Assembly: GCF_036323735.1 (NCBI RefSeq)
Contig: NC_086028.1
Coordinates: forward strand, 21,747,501-21,811,500
Origin: Rattus norvegicus
Lineage: Eukaryota > Chordata > Mammalia > Rodentia > Muridae
DNA length: 64,000 bases
Reading direction: 5' to 3'
This document shows positions 50,999 through 63,640 of this stretch, piece by piece. The position numbers and the translations under genes were made by a program. The notes under the pieces are model-generated. The model was not told the origin of the DNA. It was given only the letters and a program-made list of their open reading frames with translations, and did no database searches. The stretch's first letter is position 1; each line of letters starts with the position of its first letter.

Positions 50999-51345
50999 TG
51001 TGTGTTTGTGATGTGTGTGTATGTGTGTGTATGTTTGTGATGTGTGTATGTGTGTATATGTGTGTATGTTTGTGATGTGTGTGTATGTGTGTGTATGTGT
51101 GTATGTATGTGTATGTGTGTGCATGTGTGTGCATGTGTGTGTGTATGTGTGTATGTGTGTGTGTATGTTTGTGATGTGTGTGTATGTGTGTGTATGTTTG
51201 TGATGTGTGTATGTGTGTATATGTGTGTATGTTTGTGATGTGTGTGTATGTGTGTGTATGTGTGTATGTATGTGTATGTGTGTGTATGTGTGTGTATGTG
51301 TGTGTGTGTGTTTATGTGTGTGTGTGTCTGTGTATGTTTGCCATA
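50954..51345. repeat. Complex TG-rich array with internal duplication
   Basis: A mosaic of TG, TATG, TTTGTGATG and TGCATG units. A segment of about 120 bp starting at 51005 recurs at 51168 with offset 163. The large Cys/Val and Thr/His frames on both strands reflect this array and are not genes. Confidence 0.96.
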
Positions 51346-51455
51346 TACATATGGAAGCCAAAGGTTACTGTCATACATATTTCTCAATCGTGTTCCTCCT
51401 AATTAATTAGTTTATTTAATTATTTCTTAAGAGTCTCATACTGAATCATGGATTT

Positions 51456-51626
51456 ATCTAGGTTGGCTACCATCGTTATGTAAATCCTGCTGTCTCTGTC
51501 TCCTTGGTATTAGGGTTAGAGATTCAGGTACTATTCCCTGGTTTTTACTGTAGCGCTAGAGATCTGAGATCAGAACCTCATGCATGTGTGTCAAATCCTT
51601 TTAGACTGAGCCTCCTCCTAAGTCCT
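51456..51626 (-). mobile_element. B4 SINE, antisense
   Basis: From left to right: the complement of a B1-like part (CTAGGTTGGCTACCATC, CTGTCTCTGTCTCCTTGGTA), a T-run junction, then the complement of an ID-like head (GATCAGAACCTCATGCATGT, ACTGAGCCTCCTCCTAAGTC). This fusion order, an ID head joined to a B1-derived body, is diagnostic of B4. Confidence 0.75.
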
Positions 51627-52231
51627 TGGACTGTTTATTTTTGCCTGAACTGGGAATCGGGAATTTAATTCTTAGAAAGTCCCTCTTGTGACTTGCAATG
51701 GCCTTCCTTGGATTTCCTCAGTGTGATAACATTGAAAAATTTATTCTTCTTTTATTCAAAACCACAATGGGACGAATCAATTCAAGATGGGGCATTAGGC
51801 TTCTCTATCTCTGGACTGTGTGCACTTTTTGACTGTGTCAGTCAGGAGTTACCATGAAAATACAAAATGTCACAGACAGCCTTCTCTCTGTGTCAGTCAT
51901 TCTGAGCTTGGCTTTTCGAAAACCTAAATGAAATGCAAAATAATACCTCATAAAACTTTACCTTTGAATGTCTACTGCCAGCAACTATCTGGATCTTCCA
52001 TATAGAGATATGATAGAATTTATAACACTGAAATACAAACATGTATGTGATTTTAAGTGTGGATGGATTAACAGTTTTATCCATAGAATTCCAATGACCT
52101 AGTGTCAAGGAAGCAGTTTTCATGGTAATGCCTAAAAATAATTGTTTCAAGGTAGTTTAAAAATGACCAAAGCAAATTAAACTTGGCAATAATTTCCATT
52201 CATACTTGATTTCAAAGGCAAGTCTATGATT
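51627..52231. other. Unique non-coding DNA
   Basis: No recognised repeat or gene. Confidence 0.4.
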
Positions 52232-52382
52232 CTCCACTCCATCCCCATCCTCACTCCTCTCCTCTCTCCTAACTCTTACCCCTCAGCCTCTATCCCCCTC
52301 AGCCTCTATCCCCCTCAGCCTCCCTCTCTCCCCAGCCTTCACTCCTAAAAGATCCCTTCTATCCTCATCCCATCCTCTAGGT
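52232..52382. repeat. Pyrimidine-rich tract with 16-bp tandem
   Basis: C/T-rich for about 150 bp. Inside it CCCCTCAGCCTCTAT-like units repeat about three times (52279-52322). Confidence 0.85.
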
Positions 52383-52539
52383 GACTTTGCCAGTTTCAAT
52401 TTTCCAATGCTCAACTGTTCAAAATAAAGCTAAACGAAGTATTACGCATTAACCTTTCCCTTCTAGAAACCACAGGAGGCCTTGCTCCTGGTGGAGGGGC
52501 TTCTGGAAGTGGGTAGCTGCTCCTGGAGGGAAAACCATT

Positions 52540-52785
52540 TTTGGAGGTGTAGTTACCAGTCACTGGGAGGTTGCCCATGCTCCAGTGCCTGGCCCTTCAT
52601 TCATGCACATTTTGACAGCAGGACTTCAACTTAACAGGTTAGGTTTTGTTTGTCTTTAAAGGGAATGAGGTTGGGGGGGGGGGAACATATGGGGAAAGAT
52701 CCAGGAGAAGTTGGGAGAGGGCATGGTTATATTACATAATTTACAATTGTGAAATCCTCAAAAAAATAAATTTTAAAAAGAAAAG
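52540..52785 (+). mobile_element. L1 3' UTR end, murid type
   Basis: GTTACCAGTCACTGGGAGGT, TGCCCATGCTCCAGTGCCTG, CATTCATGCACATTTTGACA, a G11 run, GGGGAAAGATCCAGGAGAAG, TTGGGAGAGGGCATGG and GAAATCCTCAAAAAAATAAA occur in the order of a rodent L1 3' UTR and end in an A-rich tail. It is 5' truncated with no coding part. The upstream 52450-52540 may belong to it. Confidence 0.85.
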
Positions 52786-55101
52786 GACCTTATCCTCAAG
52801 TGCTGCTAAAAAGAAAAAAAAAATCCTGCATTAAAGTACTCTTGGAATAATTTGTGGGGCAAATTGTTTATCCAGTATTCTCTACATGATGGTTTGAAAG
52901 CCGACAGACCTTCATGTCTTCTAATTGGTCATGCTCCTGCATCATGCATGCCTTGATCATTGTTCTGAATAAGGCCAGATGGCCAGGACTTTGTTTGTAA
53001 CACTTTATTTTTCTTAGGTCATACAAGGGAAGATCATATAATTTTCTTGGGAATTTTCCAGAAACATGAAAAACTGAAACAACAGCAAAGCCACCTATAC
53101 CGAACCCCGCAGTTGGTCTGCTGGGTATTGGTGCATTGTTGTCAGTGACAATGGGGGCAAAATACTACCTTGAAGAATGCATAATATTTTGACTCTATTT
53201 TCTTTTTGTGCAAAGTCATTTAATTTGATTGGGGTCATGGTGAAGAAGCTCAAGCTTTAAGTGATACATTATCCAATGCAAATTAATGCCATCAAAATGA
53301 ATATTTAAATGCCAAGCAAAAGGTAGGGTCAGTCTCCGAATGTACACAAAGGAGACGAGCGACGTAAATCACCAGAAAAATAAATATTGACTTAGTCCAC
53401 AGTTGGTAACAACCACATCCAGTGAGTGCCAACGTCACGTGGTGCTTGGTGGCTTCCTCGTGAAGTCGGACGGGGCACTCTTTGGAAGCTGGCTCTCCGT
53501 CACATTGGTGGGCAAGGTTTTATTTCCACACTTATGATTCATCAGCTACGGAGAGAGAGTCATGCTGTGTATGACACATTAATTAAGGTAGTTAGTGTAT
53601 GAAAACCATGCAGCACAGCGTTTGGTACAGCGTTCAAGATATGACAATTATAACCAGCTAACTCCATGGGCCAGGGAAGAAAACCAGAAAGGAGAGACAA
53701 ACAGCACCTACTCTTTGTAGGCTGCGCTATGAATAAGAAAAAGGCCCCGTAGCACGGGGAGGCAATGGGGACAGATATAATCAAAATTTAAAACCTCCAC
53801 CTGGCAGCTTCGTATATCTAGGCTCATTGGCATGGGGCTGGAGGTGGCACAGAGATGGATGGACTGGAGGAGGGCACATCACTCCAGGAGCAGAGGGATA
53901 AAAGGAGACAGGGATGCAGGCCGTGGTGATGGAAGGAGGGCTGATCTAAGGGACTACTAGGAAGGAAGCAGCAGGTGCTGGCGATAAATTGGCTGTGGAG
54001 GGTGAAGGAGGCGAGTCAAAAATAACTCCAGGATGGGAGCTTTGAGGAGGTGGAGGGCAGCAGAGACGGTGATGGGAAGACGGAAAGGAGAGTGCGATGT
54101 CCAACATGGAGTGCCTACCCACAGGGACCCCGACAACGCTCTTCCAGCATTGCAAGTCTGAAGTAATTTGTATTAGAAACAAAGCGAAGGGGCTGAGCTG
54201 GGAAGTGAGTCCTGGGCAGAGCAGTTTCTCATCGATTTAACTTTAGAACTTTGATACCGTCTTAAGAATCGATGACCACAACGACTATCACAAGAGAAAG
54301 GAAAGCTCGAACCAAAGTAACTGCCTTAGGATCAGCTGACAGATCCTACTTGAAATAAAATTTAAAAAAAAGGGGTGGGGTGGGGTGGGGCTGGCTATAC
54401 ACAAGCACATTTGTATAAGTGGCTAAAAGAAAAAAAAAAAAAAAGAAGTTTCCTCTGTGATTCTGCTTCAGACTTAACACTGCGCCCATGCTCCTCATGC
54501 TTCTGACTCTCACTATAACAGGGAGTGATTCTCCTGCAGTAGCTGTAGTGAGGTGACTTCTCGACTATGCACGTTTTGGTAATTTTGCCATAAATTTGGT
54601 TTAATGCAGTGCTATGCCAGTAGTTGGATTGCGAGCCACTGTCATCACCAGCCTTTTAGAGGCGTCTGACAGTCTGTTTATCTTGCAAATAGTTGCAATG
54701 CAAACGGAGGGGGAAAAAAAAAGATTGTTGTATTCTGTGTTGCTTAAAAACTACTGGTAATTAGGAGGCCCGCATTGTACCTAAATCAAAACAACCCCAG
54801 CGATGCTTTTAGGATTGCTGTAATAAAATTCATAGATGAGAATTTACAGTGCTCCCTAACCAGGGAAACCTGGATATGAGATTGCATTAACTTTTATCTT
54901 ACCCAAAGCACAATTATCATCCGCAACAATAACAACATGGGGCTATCATGTAAGCCGATATAAAGGAATTGGCAACACTACAATAATGACATCTATACTG
55001 TTTGGCTTATTCTTTGAAAATTATCAAAATGCCAGTGGCTAATAAGAGGGACTTTTGATTTCTTCCTGAATCGCCACTGCATAAAACCCCACTCCATTCC
55101 A

Positions 55102-55103
<2 letters not shown>
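52786..55103. other. Unique stretch, partly regulatory-like
   Basis: No transposon recognised for about 2.3 kb. It contains an E-box (TCACGTGG, near 53436), a G4 motif (54372-54390), and a repeat-free block at 54480-55100 with TAATTA at about 54758. No coding evidence. Confidence 0.4.
54372..54390 (+). other. G-quadruplex motif (GGGGT)3GGGG
   Basis: Four runs of four G separated by single T. This is an unusually good intramolecular quadruplex sequence on the plus strand. Confidence 0.9.

Positions 55104-55152
<49 letters not shown>
55104..55152. repeat. (CA)n microsatellite
   Basis: About 24 uninterrupted CA units. Confidence 0.98.
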
Positions 55153-55153
<1 letters not shown>

Positions 55154-57859
55154 TTAGACACATATCCCTCAAACTATGTCAAGAGCAGGAACAAATTTCC
55201 TAACCCAAACTGAAAAGTCCTTGGCTCTCCGAATGACTATAAATTGCATGGCTAAGTGCATATGGCCCCAGGGCTGTCACAATTGCTTCTCCTGACAATT
55301 CATCATAGCATACTAATTCTATAATATCATTACTGAGTCTCTTCTCACTGTACTGATCCAGCCAGTTAATTTAATCAACTAATAATAGATTTCGAAATGG
55401 ATGCAAGGGGCCCTAGCACTTCAAATTACATTACCAGAGATGTAGCATGGTGTAGAGAGTACCTTCCTTGCTGTTCGGCCTGCCCTCCACAAGTTACTTT
55501 TTCCAAGTTAAGTAAGAAGCACCCACCACTGAACACTCTAACAGAACCATTCTAGCCATGGAATTTTCCTTCAAAATCGATACCTTTTCATTTGCTGAAG
55601 ATATATTAATTCTATCGATAGAGGGACAACCCAATTCGTTCTATATTCAGGGTTCTTCGTGTATATTAATTAGACACAAAACTCAAGAGAGTTCCTAAGA
55701 GTAGCAGAGAGCCCAGAGTTCTCTGGTGGGGTTCAGAATGAGCCATTCACCTTGGACAATTAATTTCATTAAATTCCAACCTGTTCTGCAAATATCAATG
55801 ATAACTAGAGAGCATTCCTCTTCAACATCACAGTCCAACTTGCATGGCACCAGGAGGAATTCATTATGAAGAAAAAAAAATGCCTCCAAACAAAATACTC
55901 CGAAATACACACCAGGTAAAGCAAATGCCACAAATGGGTTTGGGTCACTCGCCTAATTGGAGCACTAAAAGTTTCGTACTTTTTAAGTTCCACTTATTAA
56001 AATAACTATATGGATCCGTTACTTTTGGTGTTTCTATGGAAAAGATTTACTCATCCATCCTGGAGTTGCAACAGAGACAGAAAGGAAGGCAGGTGCTGTG
56101 GGCTTAGCAGCAGACTTGCGTATAAATTGTATTGTTAAACTGACAGGTGGATACGTTTTTGCTTCTGCTGTGGTCTTGGCGACCTCCTTCACCCGTGCAC
56201 ACTTGCAAACACAGAGAGTCCCTTGGTTACTGCCCGTCTGATGGTAACTTAAACTAGAGCAAGGTCCATTTAGTAAAACATTAACTGATGTTTTACTCTG
56301 CTGGGGTTTCCCACGTATCCTTCTAAAATCTGAATGCCTAATCCTTCCTCTGAGTTTCCCACTCCAGGCCCTTCTAGTGCTTATTCACAAGGGTGATGTT
56401 CCCAGTCCGGCATGAGGAACCCCTAACTAGCAGTGAGGGCCGAAAAACTACATTAGCGCGGTTAAATTTAGTGTGCCCACTGGCTTGCATTTCCTCGCAC
56501 CAGGACGTCTAACAAGGAGATCTCGGAGAAAACCCTGTATTTCTCTCACCCACTACAACTCACCTTAGTATCTTCATCCACCCAGACATAACAATTAGAT
56601 CTGTGACACCGAGAAGGGAGAAGCCCCCTGCCCAGGAAGCAAGAGCCCAAGCCCTCTCATAAATCACCATGTGTTACTGACTCTTCCTTGCCATTTTTCA
56701 TCTCAGACAGAACAGGACCATCGTTCCCCATTTTAAGCCCGCAGTTCCTAGACACCTGTGGCTATTCGATCTCCCAAAGTCTCCTTTAACTCAATGGGAC
56801 ATTTTAAAAACGACAACTCTTTACCTATGGGGGAATTTATATAACATGTTTATCACGAGATACAGTTTTTTAAACCTGCTTTAGATATTCAGAGTAATAA
56901 TTTCCTAGGATCAGAGTGTGTACTTAGAGACGGTGACCTTAAAACTACGGGCGGCCTTGTTCTTGTTAGGATTTTCCAGTGGTGTGTATTTCCACAAAAG
57001 CCAGTGCCCACCTGGTGCAGATCCCTCTTCGGTTAAAAAAAGTGAGAGAACCCTCATCACGACAATGTTTCTGCTAGTCGTTTTGAGACGGAAGTGTGAG
57101 TTCAGTGACATATCCGTGCAATGTCACCCCTTCGCTGGGTGTGATTCAAATCGTGTTTACTTAGCCTAAATGCAAGGCATCTCCACGCGCAATGGAATAT
57201 AACAGAAAAACAAATAATTTTCCTTCCATCAATACCCAACAGCTTTGTTCATCACTGAGAAGCGTTAGGTGGTAAGGTATTGAATGCAATGCATTTTATG
57301 CCTAAATCAATGTAGCGTCTTGCAGTTATACCTCCTAATGTGTTTTTAAGTCATCCGCTACGGAGATCAATGTGGTTCTTATTTGATATTCAGTGTTAAG
57401 TTAAGCCTCATAAATTTAGAATTGCACTCTGTTATTTTGATGGTTATATATTAACCACGTACTGAAAGTTTTATGATTTCAGACTCAGCCTGGCTGTAAA
57501 TCATATGGGCTCCATACACGAGGCATAGGGTCTGGCTTGATTTTTATAGCTCCGCTCAGAGAGAAACGGATGGACGGACGGGTGTGTGAGGAAGGTAAAC
57601 CTACAGTGTATTTGGATAAACACTTCAGGTAAGTGAGCCGGAGAAGGCATGCCTCAGGAGATTCGAATTAGACAACTCGCGGAGGACAGCCTTGTAGGCT
57701 CCGGTGATAATGGAATGGTACTGTGTCACAGATTGACAAGTCTTTTACATCAGGACCCTTAGGGGCATGGACCTCGACCTCACCAGAGCTCATCTGCCTT
57801 CACTCTGTGGCCAGACATGCCTCCACCTGGGTTCAAGTAAACAAGAGAGAATGAGACTC
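55153..57859. other. Unique non-coding DNA
   Basis: About 2.7 kb free of recognised insertions. Frames are 83 codons or fewer. A run of GGAC/GGAT units lies at 57567-57582. No gene. Confidence 0.4.
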
Positions 57860-57864
57860 GTGTG

Positions 57865-57920
<56 letters not shown>
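57860..57920. repeat. (TG)n microsatellite
   Basis: About 30 TG units with one CG variant. Confidence 0.98.
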
Positions 57921-57922
<2 letters not shown>

Positions 57923-59226
57923 ATAGATGAGAAACAACCAAAACCACCAGAGTAAAGGCTTTTGCAAACCAAGGCCAAAATCAGATGCAATGAGTGAAAC
58001 AGACCTTCCCTCTAAGAGACATTTCTCAGCCAATTTCAGGTAGCAAGCCAGGTAGATTTCTGACCCTTACCTCCACAAGAAGGGAAAGTTTGGTAAGACC
58101 ACAGTCATGAGCCATGAAGATTCCATTTTAGTCCCTAAACTGCATATATATATTTTAAAATCATCATCGAAGTTGCTTTTTTTTAATGACATATCTTCAT
58201 ATTCTGTACTCATCGCCCAGAGTCAAACGTGCCACATCTTAAAGTACGAGTAAACTGACAGATATGACAACATTTCAAAGAGAATGATGTGAGCCTGGGC
58301 CAAAATTATGATCGGTTTTGAATGAGCAGTCTTTAATGGTAAGGCAACTGTTACTGCTTTCTTTTCTTTTTGTTTGTTAGGTTTTTTTTCTTTTTTCGTT
58401 TTTTCCTCTTTCAGATTATTAAGAGGGGCAAACTGCCTAACCTTTCTGTTTCCTCTGGTGGATTACTTACTGCCATCAGCGATTCGAAGAGGCATGGCTT
58501 AGAAAGCATTCTACATTTTCCCTTGCCACTTTTAAGATTCATGAGCGGAAAACTTCATGATGAAACATAAATAAATAAAATGTGGTCTTATACAGAGACT
58601 TAGGCAGTAACAAATCTGCAGAAGTCATCTTTTTCTCACAGAAAAAAATCAGGATGGGTTTCATAGGTATGTCTGCTAAAATATGCCTGAGAAAAGTTTT
58701 CAAAGTTGTATTTGATTTGCAGGTTTGGCAACGCCCTAACCAGGTTCCTATAGTCATAGAACGTACTGGATCCAAGATCATCCCTATTCAGAGCAGGGTG
58801 ACATAGGTTACACACCCTACTTCCTGCTTTCTAAGCCTCTGGAGTGCAGTGCGGAATGTACTCCAACCATATCTGTCCCCACCTGCCTTCCAGTCACTCT
58901 TTCTGGCAACAGTGCCAGCACTATGGAGACCCCACTTTAAGAAACATTGCTAAAATCACTTCTCAGACATGTTCTGTGGTTCTGCTGCTCTTCTCTCCGT
59001 GCCTGTTTTGTAGGAAAATATTTGGTTCAGGTGTAGGGGCTTTGAGGATTCTAAAAGCCCTCTTGGACTCAAATAACTGAGTACGATTTCAACCTAACTT
59101 CCAGGTGAACCCTCCAATGATCGACACTCAGTGTGGCAGCTGGAGGCCATGTAAAAAGCATTTCTATGGGCAGCCATAACAGTGCCTCCTAGAAAGTACT
59201 CCCATGGAAGAATGATTTACTGGCTT

Positions 59227-59228
<2 letters not shown>
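57921..59228. other. Unique non-coding DNA
   Basis: T-rich tracts lie at about 58356-58405. No transposon or gene recognised. Confidence 0.4.
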
Positions 59229-59285
<57 letters not shown>

Positions 59286-59354
59286 CGTGCACACACACAT
59301 GAGTGTGCACACACCCACACCCACATACACACACACAAGCGTGCACACACACAC
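59229..59354. repeat. (CA)n and degenerate CA array
   Basis: About 27 pure CA units (to about 59282), then CACATGAGTGTGCA and related variants to 59354. Confidence 0.95.
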
Positions 59355-62300
59355 TTGATCAGTAGTTCAGTCATAACAGATGTGTGGAGGATAGACATGA
59401 TATTGTCAGGATGTAGTTACCATAAACAGAACATCTACTAATTGAAGGGTAGAAATATTAACTCCTGATGATCTCACATATGTTCTGGATTCTTCTTGAT
59501 GAAATCACCGGAGTTTTCATAATACGATTGCCACTCTAATGCAGTGTTCCACTAACGTTTTCTAGAACATTGCATAACTTAGACTTCTTCGCGTCTCCTG
59601 GGACCCGATGGTAACATTTTTAAGCTGTTGTTTAGTTACCTCTCAAAATCACAGGTGCTTACACTCTCACAACAACGGGTTAGCAAACACTGCATGTTGA
59701 AATCTCAGAATTTTGATCATGCTTTTGAACTCACTTCTGAGAATGATGGTCCGTTTCCTTCACTTAATGTCTCACTATGCCCAGCTAAGGTGATACAGTT
59801 TACTTATGTGAGCATAAGCTACCTGTTGAGATTTTTCATATAAATTTACTGTATTTTGGCTTATTTTGTTTATCATGTTGTCCTACCTTCTCCTAGTGTT
59901 TATGGAACCTGTCTCATCACTCACACATGTAAAACCCCAAACTCAGTTTGGACTGTGCCTACATTTAAACACAAAACTCATGTTGTTTTCTCAGAGATTT
60001 TGCACTATTCTGAAATTTCTCAAAGGAATACAATAATATATATGTATATGATTTATAGAATATATTTAAAACAAAATGCCCGTCTAACTTGGGGCTTTAT
60101 TTTTCCCTATCATTTTCTGGGTTGAGTTTATTGGTTGTGTCTCCATTATATATCGTGAACACAGGAAGCTTCTAGATGAATTTTAGGCTGAACATCCCTT
60201 TCCACACTAAATATATGTTCAGAAAATGTACCTTATACATATAAAAGTTTAAAATGGACTCTCTAAAGTATGTAATTAAAAACTAGAGTTCAGAAACACA
60301 TTTCTGCCAGTCTCCTGGTCAATCTCTAGCTTCCATAAATAAGAATGGCAGGCAAGTTGCCTTCCTCTGAGGAATACTTTCTGGAATAATTTTAGACCTG
60401 TTTTATGTATACCAAGGAAGCTGTCAGTTTATCTGATCTTCAAACACACTGTGAACTCTTTGGGGATGATCACTGGTAAATCAGAGGCCGTTTGCTTAAA
60501 TATATTTAATGTTTCTTTTTCAATCTGAATGCTGGATTCCCTGTCTTGATTTAGGATTTGGAATCTCTGTTAATTTTCATAAATGAGTCACCAAGAATGC
60601 AGATATCATAAAGGCATAGCGAAGAGGCAGTTTGTGTCTATACCACAGCACAGAATAAATCAATTCATTGAGCATATGGCTTTATTAGGCTTAAATAGCT
60701 CTTCCCCAAGATGATTCTGAGCACCATATTTTGAAAGACAAGGTAGTGGGTTGCTGTTTTTGGATATTTGCCTTCATAAAGATAGGCCATCTGTCTCAAC
60801 GAGTGAAAAGATTCGAATGCTTTGATTGCTATTTTCCTAATCAAGATAAGTCCTAATGTATTTTAACATGCTGATTAACTCAAACTGACATTCTATCTTA
60901 GGGAGGTTTGCTGGTATCATCACTGTCAGAATCGCATGCTGTCCACAAATATCCCTGTACAATCTCTGGTAAACATACGGGACTCCTATTTTCCAAAGCT
61001 AAAAGAGAAAAATCGTATAAAAACAACATAGCAATAACACAATGAAGTAATAGAATTTGTCCTTTGTTTATCTGAGTAAGAAAATGAATATTAATTACAA
61101 ATTCCTGCCCCCTCGTTACTATTGATATTTTCCTCGTGACATAATTACTCCCACCTAAAGTTTACAAAACTGTAAGAAAATTCCACGGTGTAAAACCCAT
61201 TATCATTTTAAAGAGACCCTTCAAGCATTAGTAATGTGTTGGTATCTTTCCATTACCAATGTGGTGAACAGAATTTAAGAAGCTCATGCAAACAAACTTG
61301 CTTGAGTACATCTGATGTTACTAAAAATTATATCTTTATTATTTAATAAATTAGAAAACCAGAATAATGTGTGGTGTCTTCTGTCACCTTATTATGTATG
61401 CATGCCACGTCAACGTTTCTAAGCACACACTTCCAGTCTGCTATGTGAGTTTATCTTTTTCTCAGAACAATAATTGGTTCTATAATATGTAGGCCAAACC
61501 TTAGACTGCTTATTAACTGAACAATAGATGAACAAGTACTTCCCTATATTATTAAAATTTCACAGTTTTTTTTAAACAGTTGTCCCTTTTGGATTTCCAA
61601 GTCTTTTGAAGTGTTTCATGACTTTTTGGGTTTTATTCTGGTTGGGCCAGACATTTAATTGTACTTTCTTGATGATTATGAGATAACCCAAGCTGCCATC
61701 TTGATGCCACAAGTTCTCTTACCATCCACGGCTTTTAATCATCGTCACAGAATAGGCCATTGTTTAAAGTAGATTGGCTTTGATCTCATTCTAGTTCCTT
61801 GATTGTTTTCAAAGAGCATCTCTGAATTCTGATACAGGTAAACCTAAATTTGTTTTGTGAAGGGCTTGACCTACAAAACATTTCCCGGAGGACTGAGTGA
61901 AGATGTCTTTCAAGTCTTCCTCAGTGAATTCACTACACTACCTTATGTGACAGTGCATGCTATAAAATCATTGCACATATATTTGTATTTTTCAAGATGC
62001 ACAGAAGTGTTCACTGGATTTGGAGGGGAAAATATACAGAACACATACTAGTCTAAAATGCCTTTTCTTGGCTGGTACCTGGTCCAGAAGTAAGCACTTT
62101 AGCACATCTCTAACACACTCAATAAGCTTGCTATTATTAACTAAAGACTGCATTTCAAGTACATTATAGCATCACTTGAAGTAATAGCAACTGAAATGTA
62201 CCTACTTAATGGAATCGATCTTTCATAAAGACTGCAGTAAAGTATTATCAGAAGTCACTTATTGAACTTTATTTCTCAATGATATAATAAAAAGAAGCAT

Positions 62301-62686
62301 GTCAGGAATAAAAATGTCATTTGTCATCTGCATCTCTGGCACCTTAGAAGCGTTATCAAAGAGCAGGGGTGGGCCCTCCTCACACATCACAATGGGAGTA
62401 AGGACTAGCCATTTCCTTAAGCCTCATGCCAAGAGACTCTTTTCTTCAATGCCCAGAGTCAAACACTAGTGTGATCCACTCATGTACATAGTCCTATGTT
62501 CCTGGGAAAGACCGATGTTACAGCATTGTTTTCTCTAATAAACAATGAGCTCTCCATACTTTTAGAAGTCCAAGTGATTTGAGAGGTTCTACTTGGTTAT
62601 TTTTTCTCTGTCGTGTTTCTCTGGTTTGTCTTCAGTGTGTTTGGTTTTCATGCTATATTAGCTAGCCGTGATGCCTTCAAGTACAA
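59355..62686. other. Long unique AT-rich stretch
   Basis: About 3.3 kb with no confidently named repeat. ACTGTGAACTCTTTGGGGAT near 60449 may be an L2 scrap. Frames are under 90 codons. Confidence 0.4.
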
Positions 62687-62794
62687 TACAACATCTGCAG
62701 TAGACCACAAGTGAACAACATCTGCAGTAGACCACAAGTGAACAACATCTTCAGTAGACCACAAGTGAACAGCATCTGCAGTAGACCACAAGTG
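62687..62794. repeat. 27-bp tandem repeat, 4 copies
   Basis: The unit is AACAACATCT, GCAGTAGACC, ACAAGTG (27 nt) at 62687, 62714, 62741 and 62768, with one to three changes per copy. Each copy contains ACCACA (RUNX-like core) and CAAGTG. Because 27 is a multiple of three, one minus-strand frame shows a 9-residue period with a HLWST core. This is not evidence of a gene. Confidence 0.95.
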
Positions 62795-63289
62795 TACCTC
62801 GGAAACGGTGCACATTAGGCATTTCTCTAGAAAAAGGATCGTTTTGGGGACATGAGAGTACTCAGGTGGCCAGACTGTAGACATTGCAAACTCTTTCTAC
62901 CGATTGTCCCTAATAGTAAATGGAGGTGGGTTTTCCTAGATGACAGGAAAGACTTAAACAGGAATAGCAGGTGGACAAATCTATGAATTTTGCTTGCCCA
63001 CTAAAAGATTCTATTTCATTCACGTTAATTAAGTCACATATTAGAAGAGATCCTTGTGGAACTAGCTGTGTATAATTTGTGATTGATTTAGGATTACCTA
63101 ACTTTACAAGAGTGGTAAACCAAGGCACATTCATTAGAAAGTGGACTTCAGGTTTGGATTTTCTTCCATTTCAGCCTTAGCACCATGTGGCATAGAGCTC
63201 TTGTGGTGCAAAGCTGTAGCCTAATCAATCAAATGATCCGGAGAAGAATATTCTGGTACTCTAAAATCTGTTTAGGTATGATGTAATGC
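62795..63289. other. Unique non-coding DNA
   Basis: No recognised repeat or gene. Confidence 0.4.
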
Positions 63290-63640
63290 TTTGAATGAGA
63301 AGTTGTCTCCCACAGCCTTATGTATTAAACACTTGGTCCTTGGTATGTGGTGTCGTTTTTGGGAAGTTTCTGGAACTTTTAGGATGTGGAGTCTTTTTGG
63401 AGGGAGTAGGCCAATGAAGGCTGGAGAGTACATACAGTCTTGCCCTATTTCCAGTTAGCTCTTTCTCCTTCCTGTAGGAGGAGCTTTGGTCTTTCCGTTT
63501 CCGGGTGCAGTTGACTGCTGCTAGACCTCCCTAACCATCATAGACTCTCCCACTAGAACCTTACAGTGAGATGATCTAGACTGTTATCTAGATTGCTGGT
63601 GGCCACAGTACTTCATCTCAGCAGCAAAAATGTGGCTCAT
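63290..63640 (+). mobile_element. Solo LTR, ERVL-MaLR-like
   Basis: TTGTCTCCCACAGCCTTATG, TTAAACACTTGGTCCTTGGT, GGAAGTTTCTGGAACTTTTA, GGATGTGGAGTCTTTTTGGA and GGGAGTAGGCCAATGAAGG follow the 5' half of a rodent MaLR-type LTR, followed by a pyrimidine-rich middle. The 3' half is decayed and ends in a TCATCTCAGCAGCAAAA piece reminiscent of TTATCACAGCAAC. No internal region is seen. The subfamily is not assignable. Confidence 0.65.

Noticed and set aside
50921..51387. Open frames of 146 and 150 codons, minus strand
   Set aside because: They consist almost wholly of Thr-His repeats encoded by the TG/CA array.
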